Shown piece after piece: positions 10,791 to 21,520 of a stretch of DNA of 64,000 bases; position 1 is the stretch's first letter, and each line of letters starts with the position of its first letter. Origin of the DNA: Dipteris shenzhenensis (Eukaryota > Polypodiophyta > Polypodiopsida > Gleicheniales); assembly GCA_047967505.1 (NCBI GenBank), contig CM106538.1. One strand, 5' to 3'. A model generated the notes under the pieces. That model was not told where the DNA came from. It saw nothing but the letters and a program-made list of their open reading frames with translations, and searched no databases. The translations under genes and the position numbers were made by a program.

Positions 10791-11553
10791 TGTAACTGGA
10801 AGAAAGCTTAACTCACTCTTTCTTGTGCTCACTACTACCTGAATTAACAGAATAATGCACCCAAAACACATGTGGAACTGTGGAGTGAGTGTGAGTCTGA
10901 GGGATGCATATAATGGGCCTCTGAAGAGGGAAATAGACAATCAATAAATATATGCCCAATACAACTAAAATAATAGATACTGTAGAGGGAACAACCCTCA
11001 CTGCAAAAAGGACCAAAGAATACTGTATAGAGGGTATAACTCTCACTGGGCTGCTATGGGGCAGTCCATCTTTGCTGTTGTACTAGATTGAACCGGGCTG
11101 AGGAAACCTGTGAACTGAAGGAATAAAGGAGTTACTCTGATGCAGACCCTTGCTATTGCTGGCTGGAGCTGAACCCACCGGGCCTGTAGGTGCCAGGGAT
11201 GGGGCAGACCTGGTGCTCCCTGATGCTGCCCCATTTTGCTGTTGATCCCTGCTACTAATTTGTGAGAACCGCTATCCCAAACCAATCTTGGAAGTGGATG
11301 AAGAATGAGGCCCATGGGGGCTGCTTACATAGGATTTTAGGGCAGACTAGCTGACCCCAGGTCGTCTGCTCAACGCCAACTATTGACCAAGTCGGAAAAA
11401 AGCCAAACGTTGATCAAAAGTCAAAGCGTTGACTTATAAGCAAAAAGACAACTCCGGGTTGTTGACCTGTGCTGTTTTCTGAGGCTGCCTGGCGGTATTT
11501 AATGGTGTTGCAGCTTATAGGCAGCATGCCACAGGGTGTGGATGCCCGTTACA
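10791..11553 (-). repeat. Gypsy-1 5' LTR
   Basis: The 763-bp block is bounded by the inverted repeat TGTAAC (10791) and GTTACA (ending 11553), and has a primer site on its left. The right boundary rests on that inverted repeat alone because no second copy is in the window. It contains W-box motifs, listed separately. Confidence 0.75.
11383..11467 (-). promoter_or_regulatory. W-box cluster in Gypsy-1 LTR
   Basis: Within about 85 bp there are TTGACC at 11383, the divergent pair AGTCAA/TTGACT around 11419-11434 separated by AGCG, and TTGACC at 11462. TTGAC(C/T) is the core bound by plant WRKY factors. In the element's orientation the cluster is roughly 90-170 bp from the LTR start, where U3 enhancers sit. 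A role in stress-induced transcription is inferred, not shown. Confidence 0.45.
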
Positions 11554-11562
11554 CAACTATCG

Positions 11563-11699
11563 TGTTATAGAAATGAGAGCGTGGGTACTTGTTATTATAT
11601 TGAGCTTGAGTTCCTCTAAGGGAACTATTCTTGAGTTTAAGATTGCTTCCATTGTTGTGTTCAAATGCATTGTGGTTTCTCTCACATGGTATTAAAGCC
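11563..11699 (+). repeat. Possible short LTR end with degenerate primer site
   Basis: TGTTATAG at 11563 and CTCTCACA at 11679-11686 could bound a short LTR. The next bases, TGGTATTAAAGCCA, look like a mutated TGGTATCAGAGC primer site. No partner LTR or gag was recognised, so this is tentative. Confidence 0.3.
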
Positions 11700-13023
11700 A
11701 AGTGAGTTCACCTGAGAAGAGGTTTGTGGAAGACATCTTGGAGAAGCTATCTAAGATTGACCGAGACCTCTAGATCGTCTGTCTCAGCACAACTGATTGG
11801 TGCTGGGGGGGTTGATCCACCTTTGCCAAGTATTGATGAAGACTTCCTAGGGCAAGCATTACTTGTTTGGAGAAGGGATGTATGACTAGCTTATGGAATT
11901 TAGTTTGCAATTGTATTCAATCTTCCTTTTATCTAAGAGAAATATGATGGATATTGGATGTAAGAGAGTATGGCTATTCTTATTTTCATCTAGAGAAAAT
12001 ATAACTACTTCCAAATTGTATTGGACTGATACTAACTTAGAATATGCCTAATGGCTATGGTTGCTTGGGAATTTTCCATCTCTCACCCATTTAAAAGAAG
12101 ACATTTGACTGTCTTGATGTTTATACACCTAACCAAGGAATTAAGACAAATCTCCTAGGCCTACTTGCCGCTTATACATTTTAGGTCTTGCTCTTGGTTA
12201 GCTTATCTATCAAGGAAAAAGCAAGGCTCTTAATGTACAAGGTGTGATCAAGACCGTGGGTATCCTACTTGTAACATTTTTCCTACAATTATCATGGGAC
12301 TTGTTTGAATTTTATTTCAAATTGGGAAAAGATAAGTCCCTTTATCAACAAAAAAATGATGCTATTCTCATAGAGTGGAGACCCAAGGAAAATATTAAAA
12401 AGAAAATCCTATGGGTTCAAGCGAAAAGGGAGGCAAGGCTCTTTTCCTCTCTGCCCGTGGAAGAAAGAGCTTTCAATTCATCTCTAAGCATGCAGACATG
12501 TTACTCTCTGAACAAAAGGCAATTTATTCATTGGTTTGTAAATGATGTTTACAAAACAAATGAATGGCTTTAACTGGGAGACTATATTGGTTAGCGAAAC
12601 CCAAGGAAAGTTTTTGTAGAACGAACGTTCTTAGGAAAATGGGGCATTTTTCAATAAGTTCCAAAATTTAGCCAAGCTTGCTAGAATAGAATACAACGTC
12701 CAATAGACCTTAATTCTAAGAATATTTAGGGTCAGTTAGAATGAGATGCAACTGCTGGTCCTTAAGATACAAGTCTATCAATGAATTTTGAAAATCCTAC
12801 AATCAGCAAATGACATGTGGCACAAATCAGCATGGGAACGCCAGCTCAGGCTACCATAGGGCACCTAGAATACCAGACACATTCCACCTCCACCAAAGAG
12901 CATCTCACATGGACTCAGTAGAGAGATGAGTGCATGAAAAATAAAATAGATACCACAAAACTGATCTTGGGACCCTACCCAATGAAGAAAAGACACAAGG
13001 ACAGAGTGGACCTAGTGGTATTT
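11700..13023. other. Unassigned sequence with one unrecognised ORF
   Basis: A + strand ORF at 12244-12573 (109 codons, lysine-rich, hydrophobic start) shows no motif I recognise; its base composition does not differ from its surroundings and no splice context is obvious. The rest is AT-rich with no feature. Confidence 0.3.
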
Positions 13024-13556
13024 TCAGTACAAAGAGAAAGAGAACTCTTGAAGCTCTGACAACCATTTTGCAAATATCCCCCCAAGATTAGGCTTGCGAA
13101 CTAGATATGCTAATACAAACTGAGAGGTAAGGAAGAAGAATGGTTGAGTCAATAAATAAGAGCGAAACTTTCTGATTGAAAACACCAAAGAGAGAGCTTG
13201 CTGCTCCATTTCTTCATACCTTGTTTTAACCTCTGTAAGCTGTCAGCTGGCATAATAGATGGGTTACATTCTTCTTGCATCTCCTTTCTGTAGCAATACA
13301 GCACCAACTAAATGCAAAGATGCACTTGGATTTACATAGAAGTCTTGGGACCAATCAGGGGGCTTCAATATTGGGACCTTACTCATGGCTTCCTTAAGTT
13401 GCTAAAAAGACACTTGTTGCTCCACACCCCATTGGAAAGAAACTCCTTTTATTGTTAACAAGTTCATGGGATGCACTATCTCTGTGAAATCATCTTATAA
13501 GCGTTGATAATACTTGCTCTTTCCTAGAATTTTGCGAACACCAGTCACACTGTCAG
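13024..13556 (-). pseudogene. Gypsy reverse transcriptase C-terminus and RNase H fragment
   Basis: On the minus strand the end of the RT thumb (PDSVTGVRKILGKSKYYQRL) leads into RNase H motifs: DFYVNPSASLHLVGAVLLQ, PIYYASRQLTEV and YEEMEQQALSLVFSIRKFRSYLL. These parallel the Ty3-type D..A...GAVL, YASR.L and E.EALA...A..KFR.YL series. Several in-frame stops break it. The RT palm with its YxDD box is absent because the sequence switches at about 13557 to LINE endonuclease without breaking the reading frame. Confidence 0.8.
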
Positions 13557-14420
13557 GATTTGGCAGCTTCCTCCAAAATGCTGGGCGGTGCTGTCTGCAC
13601 GCTGGGGCATACACGTTCAGGATCCCAATCCTGGACTCTCCCGTCCGAACTCCCATCCAAATTGCCCGTCCTGGAATGAGCTCGCTCTGATCGTAGACCT
13701 CTGGAGCCAAAGACTGTGAGACTCAAATGCAGACCCCTTCGCTTCGTCCTACTGCGGGGGATCACTCCTCTGGACCTCTCTCTGGGAGAAGGTGATGGCG
13801 TCAACTGATGTTTGAGGCTGAAAACATGTGCTCCCGAATCAAAAGTATGTCCACCACTATCCGCCCTACCACTGCCCTCTGCAGCTTCTGTCGGAGTATC
13901 AGGTACTGCGGCTGGCTACGAACACGGTCGTGGAGCCCGTGCACGTTTCAACTCACTATGGTCTAGCTCATGAGGACGGGTGTGTCGAGAACAAGGCTCT
14001 CCTGTGAGTGGGTGCATGTTCCTGAAAGACTGCCTTGTGTGACTTTGCCGGGGGTTTGGAGGGCGAATAGTCCGTGTCTGTGCAGCGACGTACTAGGGTG
14101 GATACCGGCTCAATACCGATCTTCCATTCGCACTTCATCATGAAGGAGGCTTCCATCTCGAACAGCTCCGCACACTTCTGGAGGGGCCAGAAGTATGCCT
14201 GCTCCACCTTTGCCTCTACGCGGCAATCTGATAACTCCTACCGCCAAACCACACACCGGCTCCTTGTGCGTGAAGCTCAGCTGAAAGTTCACCTCCGTGC
14301 CATGGGCGTGCCAGTCCTTGTGGCCCCATCCACTCGTCCATCATGCGTGATATCTGATCTCCCATAATGGCATCAAACACCTCTAGGGACCACTTCTCCA
14401 ACCTTGTGGAGACAAACTGG
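13557..14420 (-). pseudogene. LINE A endonuclease domain (ORF2 5' part)
   Basis: The minus strand carries MEKWSLEVFDAIMGDQ near 14400, and ELIPGRAIWMGVRTGESRIG followed by ILNVYAPACRQHRPAFW at 13570-13680. The last is the characteristic LNVYAP...R..FW segment of the APE-type endonuclease of plant LINEs. Frame changes occur near 14100-14210 and 13750. The endonuclease nicks target DNA to prime reverse transcription; this copy is broken. Confidence 0.75.
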
Positions 14421-14599
14421 AATCTCTAAACGGGGTGTGTTTGAGATCCCACTGCACTGATCAAACCCCCCTTCCGGGGTTGAAGGACCATGAGCGTTAC
14501 CTTCAGTCCTAGAGGATATGAGTCCAGGATCTCCAGATAGTTTCAGGGTCCTAACCTCCAGAACTCCCGGGGACACCCAGACTGGTGGAGGTTGGGAGT

Positions 14600-16060
14600 T
14601 GCTGAGCGGGAGGACGAGCCCCGTCCTTTAGGATCCCTCCTTGAACAGACTGACTGCTGCGATGAGGAAGCAGAACGGGGTGTCATCTTTTCCTTGCCTT
14701 TGGCAGGGGTGTTGAGGCTGAAGAACCTGCTGAGGAGGTGGAGAGGGGGGCGGCCGGGGAAGGGGGGTATGGGCGCGGGGGGTGGGTGGTGAGAGTGATC
14801 ATAGCAAGGGGGATTGGGGAGGGGGGAATTTTGGAGGGGGAGGGGGAGGTGGAAAGAAAGCGAGGGAGAAGTCTGGAGGGGGAGGGGGAGGAGGAGGAGG
14901 AGGAGGAGGAGGAGGGATAAGGACGACCGCAAGCCTCCCCTGTTGATCAGGCTCGTCGGGGCTCTGGGTTCGCTCCTCCGAAGTCACTGTCAAGCTAGCG
15001 TCCGCGGCTTCTGCCATCGCCGCATCAGGAGCTCGAGGGACTCGCTGCTGCTGCAAGGGTGAGTGTGGATGTTGAACCTCTGAAGCAGGAGGATTATCTG
15101 GATGGGCGGTGGCCGTTGCCACCGCTGGGGGAGGTGGCTCCTGCTGTTCGTCCTTGGAGGCCTCTTGATCAACCTTGTCCCTCTCTCTGCGATTGGCCCT
15201 CTGCCTGCGACGCTTGTGGGCCTGTTTGCTTGGTTTCTTTTTCTTTTTAACTTGGGTCCAGTCCCCTTCTGAGGGGGTAACCCATGGGGTCTTAGACTCC
15301 TATTGCTCCTGCCTGAGAGGGCGTTGGATTCGGGCCTGTTGACTCTGCCTTCTCTGCAGGGGTGGGGGGGGAGGCACTCGGCCATGGCCACGGGGGCAAT
15401 CTCTGGCAAGGTGACCCATCAGTTTGCAACGGAGACACTGGCCTGGTAACCCCGAAATCTCCACTCGTTGGCGAAGTGTACCCCCCTCAAGGGTCTCTAG
15501 AAGAATCGACTCTGGGCTCTCAACCACCAGTCTAATCCTGGGGACCCCGTCATTTGCTACCAATGCTGCGGACGAAATGAGCGGATACTCGAGCACTGTG
15601 CCAAATGCTCGACCAATGGATGGAAGGATGGCTCTGTACTCCTTTGGGAGCCCTGGGAAGCACGAAGCGTAACCGGGAAGCGGAGAACATGGTGTGTCGT
15701 GTCCATGTCCTCCACTGTAAAGCCATGGTACCACGGAAAAAGGTACACAAGATGCGGGCCAAGGAGGATGGGGCTTTGCTTCATTAGTGTCAAGGCTGTA
15801 TCGGGGGAGCTCAGCTGGATGAGGAAAACGCCTCTCCCATAAATGGTGACCTCTTGAATGTGGTCGCCCTCTAGTGCCAAGCTTGCCTGGGTCCACTCTC
15901 GCACCTGTCGCCTTGTGGGTGTGAGGCCCACAATTCTGCCCACAATTGCCTTGTTCTAAAGTCCCAATTGCCTTGTTCTGAAGGGAACTGCTTGCTATAC
16001 CTGCTGTTTGTTGGCTGGAGAAAGGACCTTAACGGCTGTGGGATTCGAGGGTGTTGCCAT
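14600..16060 (-). pseudogene. LINE A ORF1 with DUF4283-like domain and CCHC zinc knuckle
   Basis: A start at 16060 (MATPSNPTAVKV) leads, after a frameshift near 15950, into GRIVGLTPTRRQVREWTQAS and the following strands ending in HHVLRFPVTL, a DUF4283-type nucleic-acid binding domain. Next comes a GVPRIRLVVESPESILLETL strand and the zinc knuckle CLRCKLMGHLARDC (about 15395-15440, spacing CX2CX4HX4C). A TAG at 15300-15302 ends the frame, but the same frame continues with WTQVKKKKKPSKQ, the basic tail usual in plant LINE ORF1, so the stop looks secondary. The protein would coat LINE RNA. It is damaged. Confidence 0.8.
14690..14920. repeat. Purine-rich low-complexity tract (AGG)n
   Basis: On the + strand this is nearly pure purine, with (AGG)n at about 14888-14913 and many GGGGAGG blocks. 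In LINE A orientation it lies between ORF1 and the endonuclease and would encode proline/serine-rich linker. The ORFs reported across it on both strands are low-complexity artefacts or linker. Confidence 0.8.
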
Positions 16061-16139
16061 AGAGCCCCTCTGGCGAGACCAAAGGTCGCTACCAAGATCC
16101 TCTTCCTTCTGACAAACACGAATGCTCCTGTTGCTGGTG

Positions 16140-16585
16140 AAGAAAGGAGGGAAAGGGGGGAGGTGGGCGAGGGGAAAGGACAATGCGGGAGAGCGGAGGC
16201 AAATAGGGCGGAAGAAAGGGAGAAGCGGAGGGGGGTGGATGAAGAAGCATTGGGAGGGGGTCAGGGAGAGGGCGAAAGGGAGGTGGAGGGGGAAGGAAGC
16301 CCGAGGGGGCGGAGAGAAGGCGGGAGGGGGGTGCAAAAAGGGGGGGAGGTGGGGATGAAGGAGTGAAGGGGCGGGAGGGCAGTGAAGAGAAGGCGGGGGA
16401 GGGAAGGAGGAGGCGAGCGGGAGGTGGAGCAGAGGGCGGAAGGGGAGATGCAGGCGGAAGGGAAGGCGTCGGGAGGAGGGTGGAGAGGCAACGGGGCCGA
16501 GCAGTGGCCTAGGCGGAGGGGAGGCGAGGCGGAGGCAGGGGTGAGGCGACGAGGAGGCGGAGGGGAGGTAGAGTGGTGATGGCGA
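16140..16585. repeat. Purine-rich tract, LINE A 5' leader
   Basis: About 440 bp of G/A-rich sequence on the + strand (GGGAGGGG, GCGGAGG, AAGGGGG blocks). On the LINE A sense strand it is C/T-rich and directly precedes ORF1. LINE B and LINE D have the same kind of tract at the same place. Confidence 0.75.
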
Positions 16586-16812
16586 TGGCGGATAGCAGGA
16601 GCAGCCAGGTCCGGGCGCCCTCTGCTCTATGATCTAATAGTGTCTACTTACGAGCCCTTGCTATAGCAACGGGCTCTTGAATCCAAGCGTTAGTAGGCCG
16701 TTTCTACTCCTCTCTTTATAAAGCTGGCAACTGCTTAGGAATATCAACCTCCTTTCTTAGAATCTCCCGTCTCTTGGCACTAGCGATAGAATGATAGAAA
16801 TCACTAATACTT
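16586..16812. other. Boundary between LINE A and LINE B
   Basis: Short stretch without a gene. It includes what may be the end of LINE A leader and the truncated end of LINE B. No target duplication could be defined. Confidence 0.4.
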
Positions 16813-17402
16813 TCACAATTTAGGGAGAGGGCACTGCCCCTGCTTATGAGAAACCAAAATTTGCAAGGCTGCCTCTGTGAGACCCTCCTCTGCATAAAAG
16901 GCTTCCAGAATCTTGATATTCATAAAGCGTCCTCTCAAGTGGGGCTCAGAAACCGTCAAAACCACTGGAAAATGATTAGAGGTGGAAACAGTCGGAGTAA
17001 TGCACACCGAGCCACCTCTATGCAATGCCCAATCATCAACATAAATTCTATCAATGTGTGCATGAATAGGCATCTACATTCTCCCATTTGACCAAGTGAT
17101 TGAGAGGGAGTGTGAAAGGCATCATCAAACGGCACATCTTTGCTACTAACCGAAAAAGAGAGGCATCCTAGGATGCTCTCTCTAGAGAGTGAATCCCCTT
17201 TATTGTTGGGGGCATAAAGATTGAGAAAACTAACCTTACATTCAAGTTCCTCCCTAATGCCCAAAGCAGACAACCAAAAGGTGTGTTCAGAAAGCAGTTT
17301 ACTTGACTTTGCACAATCTTTGGCATTCAATTTGTGTCCGTGGATAAAGAGAATGTGAATAGCTCCTCGAGAGACACCCCTATGGAGCTGATTATGAATC
17401 AC
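16813..17402 (-). pseudogene. LINE B endonuclease remnant
   Basis: The minus strand has ELECKVSFLNLYAPNNKGDS near 17190-17250, matching the APE-type FLNLYAPN motif. It then has IDRIYVDDWALHRGG ... SNHFPVVLTV near 16950-17050, which corresponds to the RIDRIY...SDH.P..L C-terminal motif; the SDH is SNH here, a change at a catalytic aspartate. A frameshift near 17050 separates the two blocks. Confidence 0.75.
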
Positions 17403-17829
17403 CTACTTGCGGCGGTGATGATGCATACCACTTAAACCCTCTATGTTTCACTTGACAATCCTCAGTGGCAGGAGGAAGCAAGGTGGAACACCTTACCTAA
17501 CCTAGTGGCGGAAACCCTCTCCTGGGAAAGAGACCTTCTGCCATAAGTAGAAAGAGGAAGAAGTCCATTGGAGATGCCCTGTCAAAAAGAATACCAAACA
17601 AAAAGTAAAGGGCACAAACCCCTCATCACCAAAATCCTGGCTAAAAACGAGTTCCTTTGAAACAAGTCTGGCATTGTGGTGCGCAAGATAAATAATAACT
17701 TACTTCCTTCCCTCTATCAATAGCAACTTACTTCCTTTCTTCTATCAATGAATGGAGAAGTAGCCGAGGAAGGGATCTAGTCGGATGAAGGATCAGGACC
17801 AAGAGGAAGATGTTCAAGGACACCAACAG

Positions 17830-18905
17830 TGGCTCTATTTAGGACTGGATTGGGAGAAACATGGCCACAATCTGACAAGAAATGGGAGCATCACTAGTCA
17901 CGACAAAGACTGGAGAAGCCTCAATAGGGGCAAGGTCTGGGGCTAGAGAGGGCCCCTCTTGATCTGCAGGTGCTGGAGGAGCAGTAGCTGTAACCGGAAC
18001 CTGATGTGTGTCTCTGGGTAAGCCTACACTAGCCACTGGCTATGAAGTCACGACCAAACCTTGAATGTTTGAGGTGCCAATAGGTGCAAGATCTGGTATG
18101 TGAGAAGGCCCCTCCTAATCTGAGTGTGGCGATGGGGCCCTGACTCCAACTTGAACTCAGCAAGGGCAGCCGGTGCAGGATGGTAGAGCTGGGGTCGGAC
18201 GACAAGTCCTTTCTTGCTCTTAGGGCCAATCTCTAGCAAAATGCCTGAAGACCCTCATATCAGACACTGGTCTTGCCTACCCGCGATCCCAACTTGCTGC
18301 TGGAAAGAGAGCCATCTGAGCGCTGAGCATGATATGATCATCAGAAATGTTAAGGTCAGAGCCAATGACCCTAACTCTAGGAACCCCATCCGATCTAATC
18401 GCCTCTGTTGTTGAAGAGGGTAATCCAGGGAGTGGGGGGATCTCGGTGACCACTCCAAAAGTAGCTCCGATCATGGCAAGGAGCTGATGATACACATGGG
18501 ACATATGTGGAATTTGATGAAGAGAAATTTCGTCTACTTGTCCTCCTCTACTGGGTTGAATCCAAGAGAGGAGGGCTTGAGGAAGATCTTCGTGGAATGA
18601 AGTGCCAAAGGGCTGGCATTGAGCACATTGCTCGTAGCTCCAAGAGTGTCAAAAGCCACTTGAAAGAATCCTTGTCCCAATAATCAAATGTCCGTGAGGT
18701 GCAGGGTGATATCCTCATGTAAGGCTCCAAGCATTAAGTCCCTAGTCTGTGATCTCGAGGGGTGGGACCCATGAATGCGTGCGAAGAGTGTGGTGGAGCT
18801 CTCAAACTCCACATCCGTTTTCAACTGCAACAGCTCGTCTTTTGAAAAGATACATGTTCTCGCGGCCGGTGGAAGTGGACGAGGATTGACTAAATAGGTT
18901 GCCAT
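17830..18905 (-). pseudogene. LINE B ORF1 remnant (DUF4283-like)
   Basis: A start at 18905 gives MATYLVNPRPLPPAARTC. The following frame reads ARIHGSHPSRSQTRDLMLGAL, then after a stop GQGFFQVAFDTLGATSNVL and STKIFLKPSSLGFNP, which have the shape of a DUF4283 domain. A GVPRVRVIGSDLNISDD strand at about 18340-18400 parallels GVPRIRLVVESPES of LINE A ORF1. No clear CCHC knuckle was found. Multiple stops and shifts are present. Confidence 0.6.
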
Positions 18906-18964
18906 TGGTCAATCAGTGGTGAGGGGCTGAGTCAAACGTTGAAAATGTGTCTGTCGTTCAGAGA

Positions 18965-19260
18965 AGATAGTGTGGAGAGGGTAGGGCAGGAACTGAGGGG
19001 AGGGCTGAGAGCTGAGAGGGAGGTCTGAAGGGGGAGGGCTGAGAGGGGAGGTCTGAAGGGGGAGAGGGAGAGGCTGAGAGGGTGAAGGGAAGGCAGGGGA
19101 TCTAAGGGAGTAGCAATGGAAGGAGATGCTGAGTTAGGGGCTGAGGGAGACGGACTAATAAGGGAGGGGAAGGGGCTGAGAAGAGATGGAAGGAGAGGCT
19201 GGGTAGGGTCCAAGAGGGTGAAAGAGAGGGGCAGAGAGGGGAGAGTAGACACAGAGGGGG
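18965..19260. repeat. Purine-rich tract, LINE B 5' leader
   Basis: G/A-rich on the + strand with repeats of the kind GGGAGGTCTGAAGGGGGAG and GCTGAGAGGG at 19000-19085. It precedes LINE B ORF1 on the sense strand, as in LINE A and LINE D. Confidence 0.7.
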
Positions 19261-20078
19261 TGAAAGGGAACTGAAGTTGCTGAAACTGCCTCGGTCAGGA
19301 GCTCTGCAAAGAATTGGAGCCTCAAAGTTGAGGCTAGAATCGAACACTGCAGGAGCCAAAAGGGAGCTGGAAATTGAAATGAAGTGTAAATTGTAGCCAG
19401 CATTTTAGGGCTTCTAGCAGCCCATTGTATGTCCCAACACAGAAGAATGAACCTTGAGCTTCTGGCCTGGCTCAGAAGCAGTAAAATATCACAAATGACA
19501 GGAAATCAGTCGACACTGAAGACAGCAGAAGCATGGCCTGATGTACTGCTTTCTGTATGGCCAGTGTATGGATTGGACCTCAATAAATGCGCTGAAAGGG
19601 ATGTACCAACAGAGGCGAATCAATTGAGGAGGAAAGCTGAGGTGCAGCCCTGTGTACGGCCCAAGGTACAGATTTCTGTACGACCTGGTGTACAGCCAGT
19701 GTACTGATTGCTGTACGGCCAATGTATGGCCTGAGGACCTCACCAAAAGTGTGATTTCTGCCCTGAGGAACCAGCTAGGAAGAGAGAAGGTGTCATGGGA
19801 AGTAAACATGGTGTTGCGTTCACTCTTCCTTACAATCATTGTATCTTCCTTGAAGAAGCCTGTTAGTTAAAGACTGAGCTCACTTGGACTCTTGAATTGT
19901 GATGTAAAGTCTTTGTTTGCTTGTGGCTTCTTTGTCATTACTTGACAGTAGAAGTTTGTTCAAGAGTGATAACATTCAATGTTTCTTCTAATGGCTACGT
20001 AAATCTTACTGCCTTTCCATGCTTCATTTATGGAGAGTAAAAAACTTCCACGAATGTGATTGTTGCCTTGTTTTCCAG
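19261..20078. other. Intron sequence before MED16 exon A
   Basis: No gene was found. At 19650-19735 there is a small GTAC-rich patch (GTGTACGGCC, GGTACAG, CTGTACG, GTGTAC) like those in the Copia leaders. The polypyrimidine run ending TTTTCCAG at 20071-20078 is the splice acceptor of exon A. Confidence 0.5.
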
Positions 20079-20191
20079 ATTCCCCATGTGATTTGGTACA
20101 ATTTCTGGAATGGTCTCCTATTTCTTGTCCACGGGCATTGTTAATCGGCACTTCTTCTGGAAGAGTGACTGTCTGGACACAGCCAACACAA
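20079..20191 (+). CDS. MED16: MED16 exon A (Mediator tail subunit 16)
   Basis: This exon encodes SPCDLVQFLEWSPISCPRAL and continues LIGTSSGRVTVWTQPTQ, which matches the conserved N-terminal WD40-like part of plant MED16 (FLEWSP.SCPRALLI...GR.T.WTQP.Q). Its acceptor is TTTTCCAG at 20078 and its donor GTAAGC at 20192. It starts at the second base of an aspartate codon and ends on a codon boundary. MED16 is a tail-module subunit of the nuclear Mediator complex, linking transcription factors to RNA polymerase II. In Arabidopsis (SFR6) it is needed for cold, defence and iron responses. Preceding N-terminal exons were not found in the window. The call rests on all five exons joining in frame. Confidence 0.93.
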
Positions 20192-21520
20192 GTAAGCTTT
20201 GTTTTTTCTGTGCTGATTGATTGTTTGTATCAAAACAGGGAAACGTTGAAGTTTTACTTATGTAAATGAAGGGATGACCTGGCTCATAAAGTTTATTTTG
20301 CCTCGGAAGTCTGTATTATGATGGTATTCTGATAGAGTCTCTCTCTTTGCTGCTATATGTGTATGCCTTTGGTTGGAGGGAGGATTTCTGAGGTTTGACA
20401 TAGGTTCTGTTCTTGCTTTGTTTAGACTGCATCTTCGGTCATTACCACTTTTCTGGATTTGTGGGAGCTTCCAAGATAACAGTAGAGGCCTTTGTAGGTT
20501 GTGATACTTGAATTATAGCATGGGTTGTGTGGAATTTTTACTGCTTTTTGGAAATTTTCATTGTCTGACAGCTGAGTGGTGTCAGCGAGAATTTTCATTG
20601 TCTGACAGCTGAGTGTTGTCAGCGAGAATAAGATAAGTACATGTAATGATGGACACCTCGTGTGGCTAAGTGGATTAGAGGTTAAGTAGATATCTCAAAT
20701 CCGGCATAAAGCTTCTTCCTGAATCTAGTGAAATGGATCTTAACTTTGGACTTTGCAAATATAAAAGGCCAAATGAGTCATGTACAGGATTTTTTTGGAA
20801 TGGATGAGTCCTATTGGTAGATCTGTTCTCTTGTTGAATTCTCTCGTAGGCCTTAGGAATGTAACATGCATCATTGAGTTTGAAAAATGCGACTCACTAT
20901 GAGGCACTTGACACTGCATTTTGTAGTAATATGGCAGTTCTTGTATTTAAGCGATTGGCTATATTTTTGTCTGATCTATTAGGATGTAATTTGATGATAG
21001 GATGTTGTGTATCTATGACGTATTGGGATCCTGTTAATGTAATTTGATGATAGGATGTTGTGTATCCATGACGTATTGGGAGATTAACAGGACCTGTCTT
21101 ACTGAAGTGTTTGGGCATAGGTCACTTGTCAAAATGCCATGTTAAGGCTTAGAGAGCTTGCAATAGGTAACCGCCTTTCTAGGAAGCATTTCTTACCTGC
21201 CAAGAAATGAATGCCAAGGACTCATCCAGTATTTCGGATAAAGCCCCACGTTGCACATATGCTCTTGCTGAGACAAGGTATGGATCATTGGAGCATTAAG
21301 GGACTCTTAGACTGATTCTTGATGGTGGTGAAAAAGGGGTTAATATTTGGTGATCATGGTGGTGAGACTAGCAGACAGTGTGCCAGCAATCGAGATACTA
21401 ACTTTATGTGAAGATAACTGTATGTCGGGCGACTGATCATCATTGAGCTCATGAAACGTTGATGAATATCTCATGGATGACCAATGAGCAGAAAGGGAGA
21501 GATTTAGATACACTGCTAAC
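20192..21520. other. MED16 intron A-B, first part
   Basis: Intron sequence without genes. It contains a 39-bp tandem duplication around 20547-20627 (words CATTGTCTGACAGCTGAGTG and TGTCAGCGAGA) and a 53-bp tandem duplication at about 20985-21082 (TTTGATGATAGGATGTTGTG). It also has a tRNA-like head listed separately. Confidence 0.5.
20650..20760 (+). repeat. SINE-like tRNA-derived head
   Basis: TGGCTAAGTGG at 20663-20673 matches the A box of the internal RNA polymerase III promoter. CTCAAATCC, about 20 bases further on at 20694-20702, is a weakened B box (consensus GGTTCAAATCC). The spacing fits a tRNA-derived SINE head. No poly-A tail or target duplication was defined. Confidence 0.4.

Larger units (their letters stand above)
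10030..11553 (-). mobile_element. Gypsy-1: 5' LTR, primer site and gag of a truncated Ty3-type element
   Basis: Reading leftward on the minus strand: LTR 11553-10791, primer site 10789-10778, gag starting at 10693. No polymerase follows directly and no second LTR was found, so the element is truncated near 10030. The Gypsy RT/RNase H piece at 13024-13556 is on the same strand but lies upstream of the LTR, so it is not the same insertion in simple form. Confidence 0.8.
13557..16060 (-). mobile_element. LINE A: non-LTR element with ORF1 and 5' part of ORF2
   Basis: On the minus strand, ORF1 (about 16060-14600) with a DUF4283-like domain and CCHC knuckle is followed by the endonuclease (14420-13557). 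A C/T-rich leader (in the element's sense) lies upstream at 16580-16140. The element stops inside the endonuclease at the junction with Gypsy sequence, so the RT is missing. A loss at the 3' end is not the usual 5' truncation of LINEs and points to later rearrangement. Confidence 0.8.
16813..19260 (-). mobile_element. LINE B: non-LTR element with ORF1 and endonuclease, RT missing
   Basis: Minus-strand order is a C/T-rich leader (19260-18990), an ORF1 remnant (18905-17830) and the endonuclease (17402-16813). It stops at the end of the endonuclease. The layout copies that of LINE A next to it, and both lack RT. Confidence 0.7.

Noticed and set aside
12244-12573. Host gene of 109 codons
   Set aside because: No recognised domain, no promoter or splice context, and the area is flanked by transposon debris; left as an unrecognised ORF inside an unassigned region.
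14799-15122. Minus-strand proline-rich ORF
   Set aside because: The (AGG)n tract generates polyproline; it is linker or spacer of LINE A, not a separate gene.
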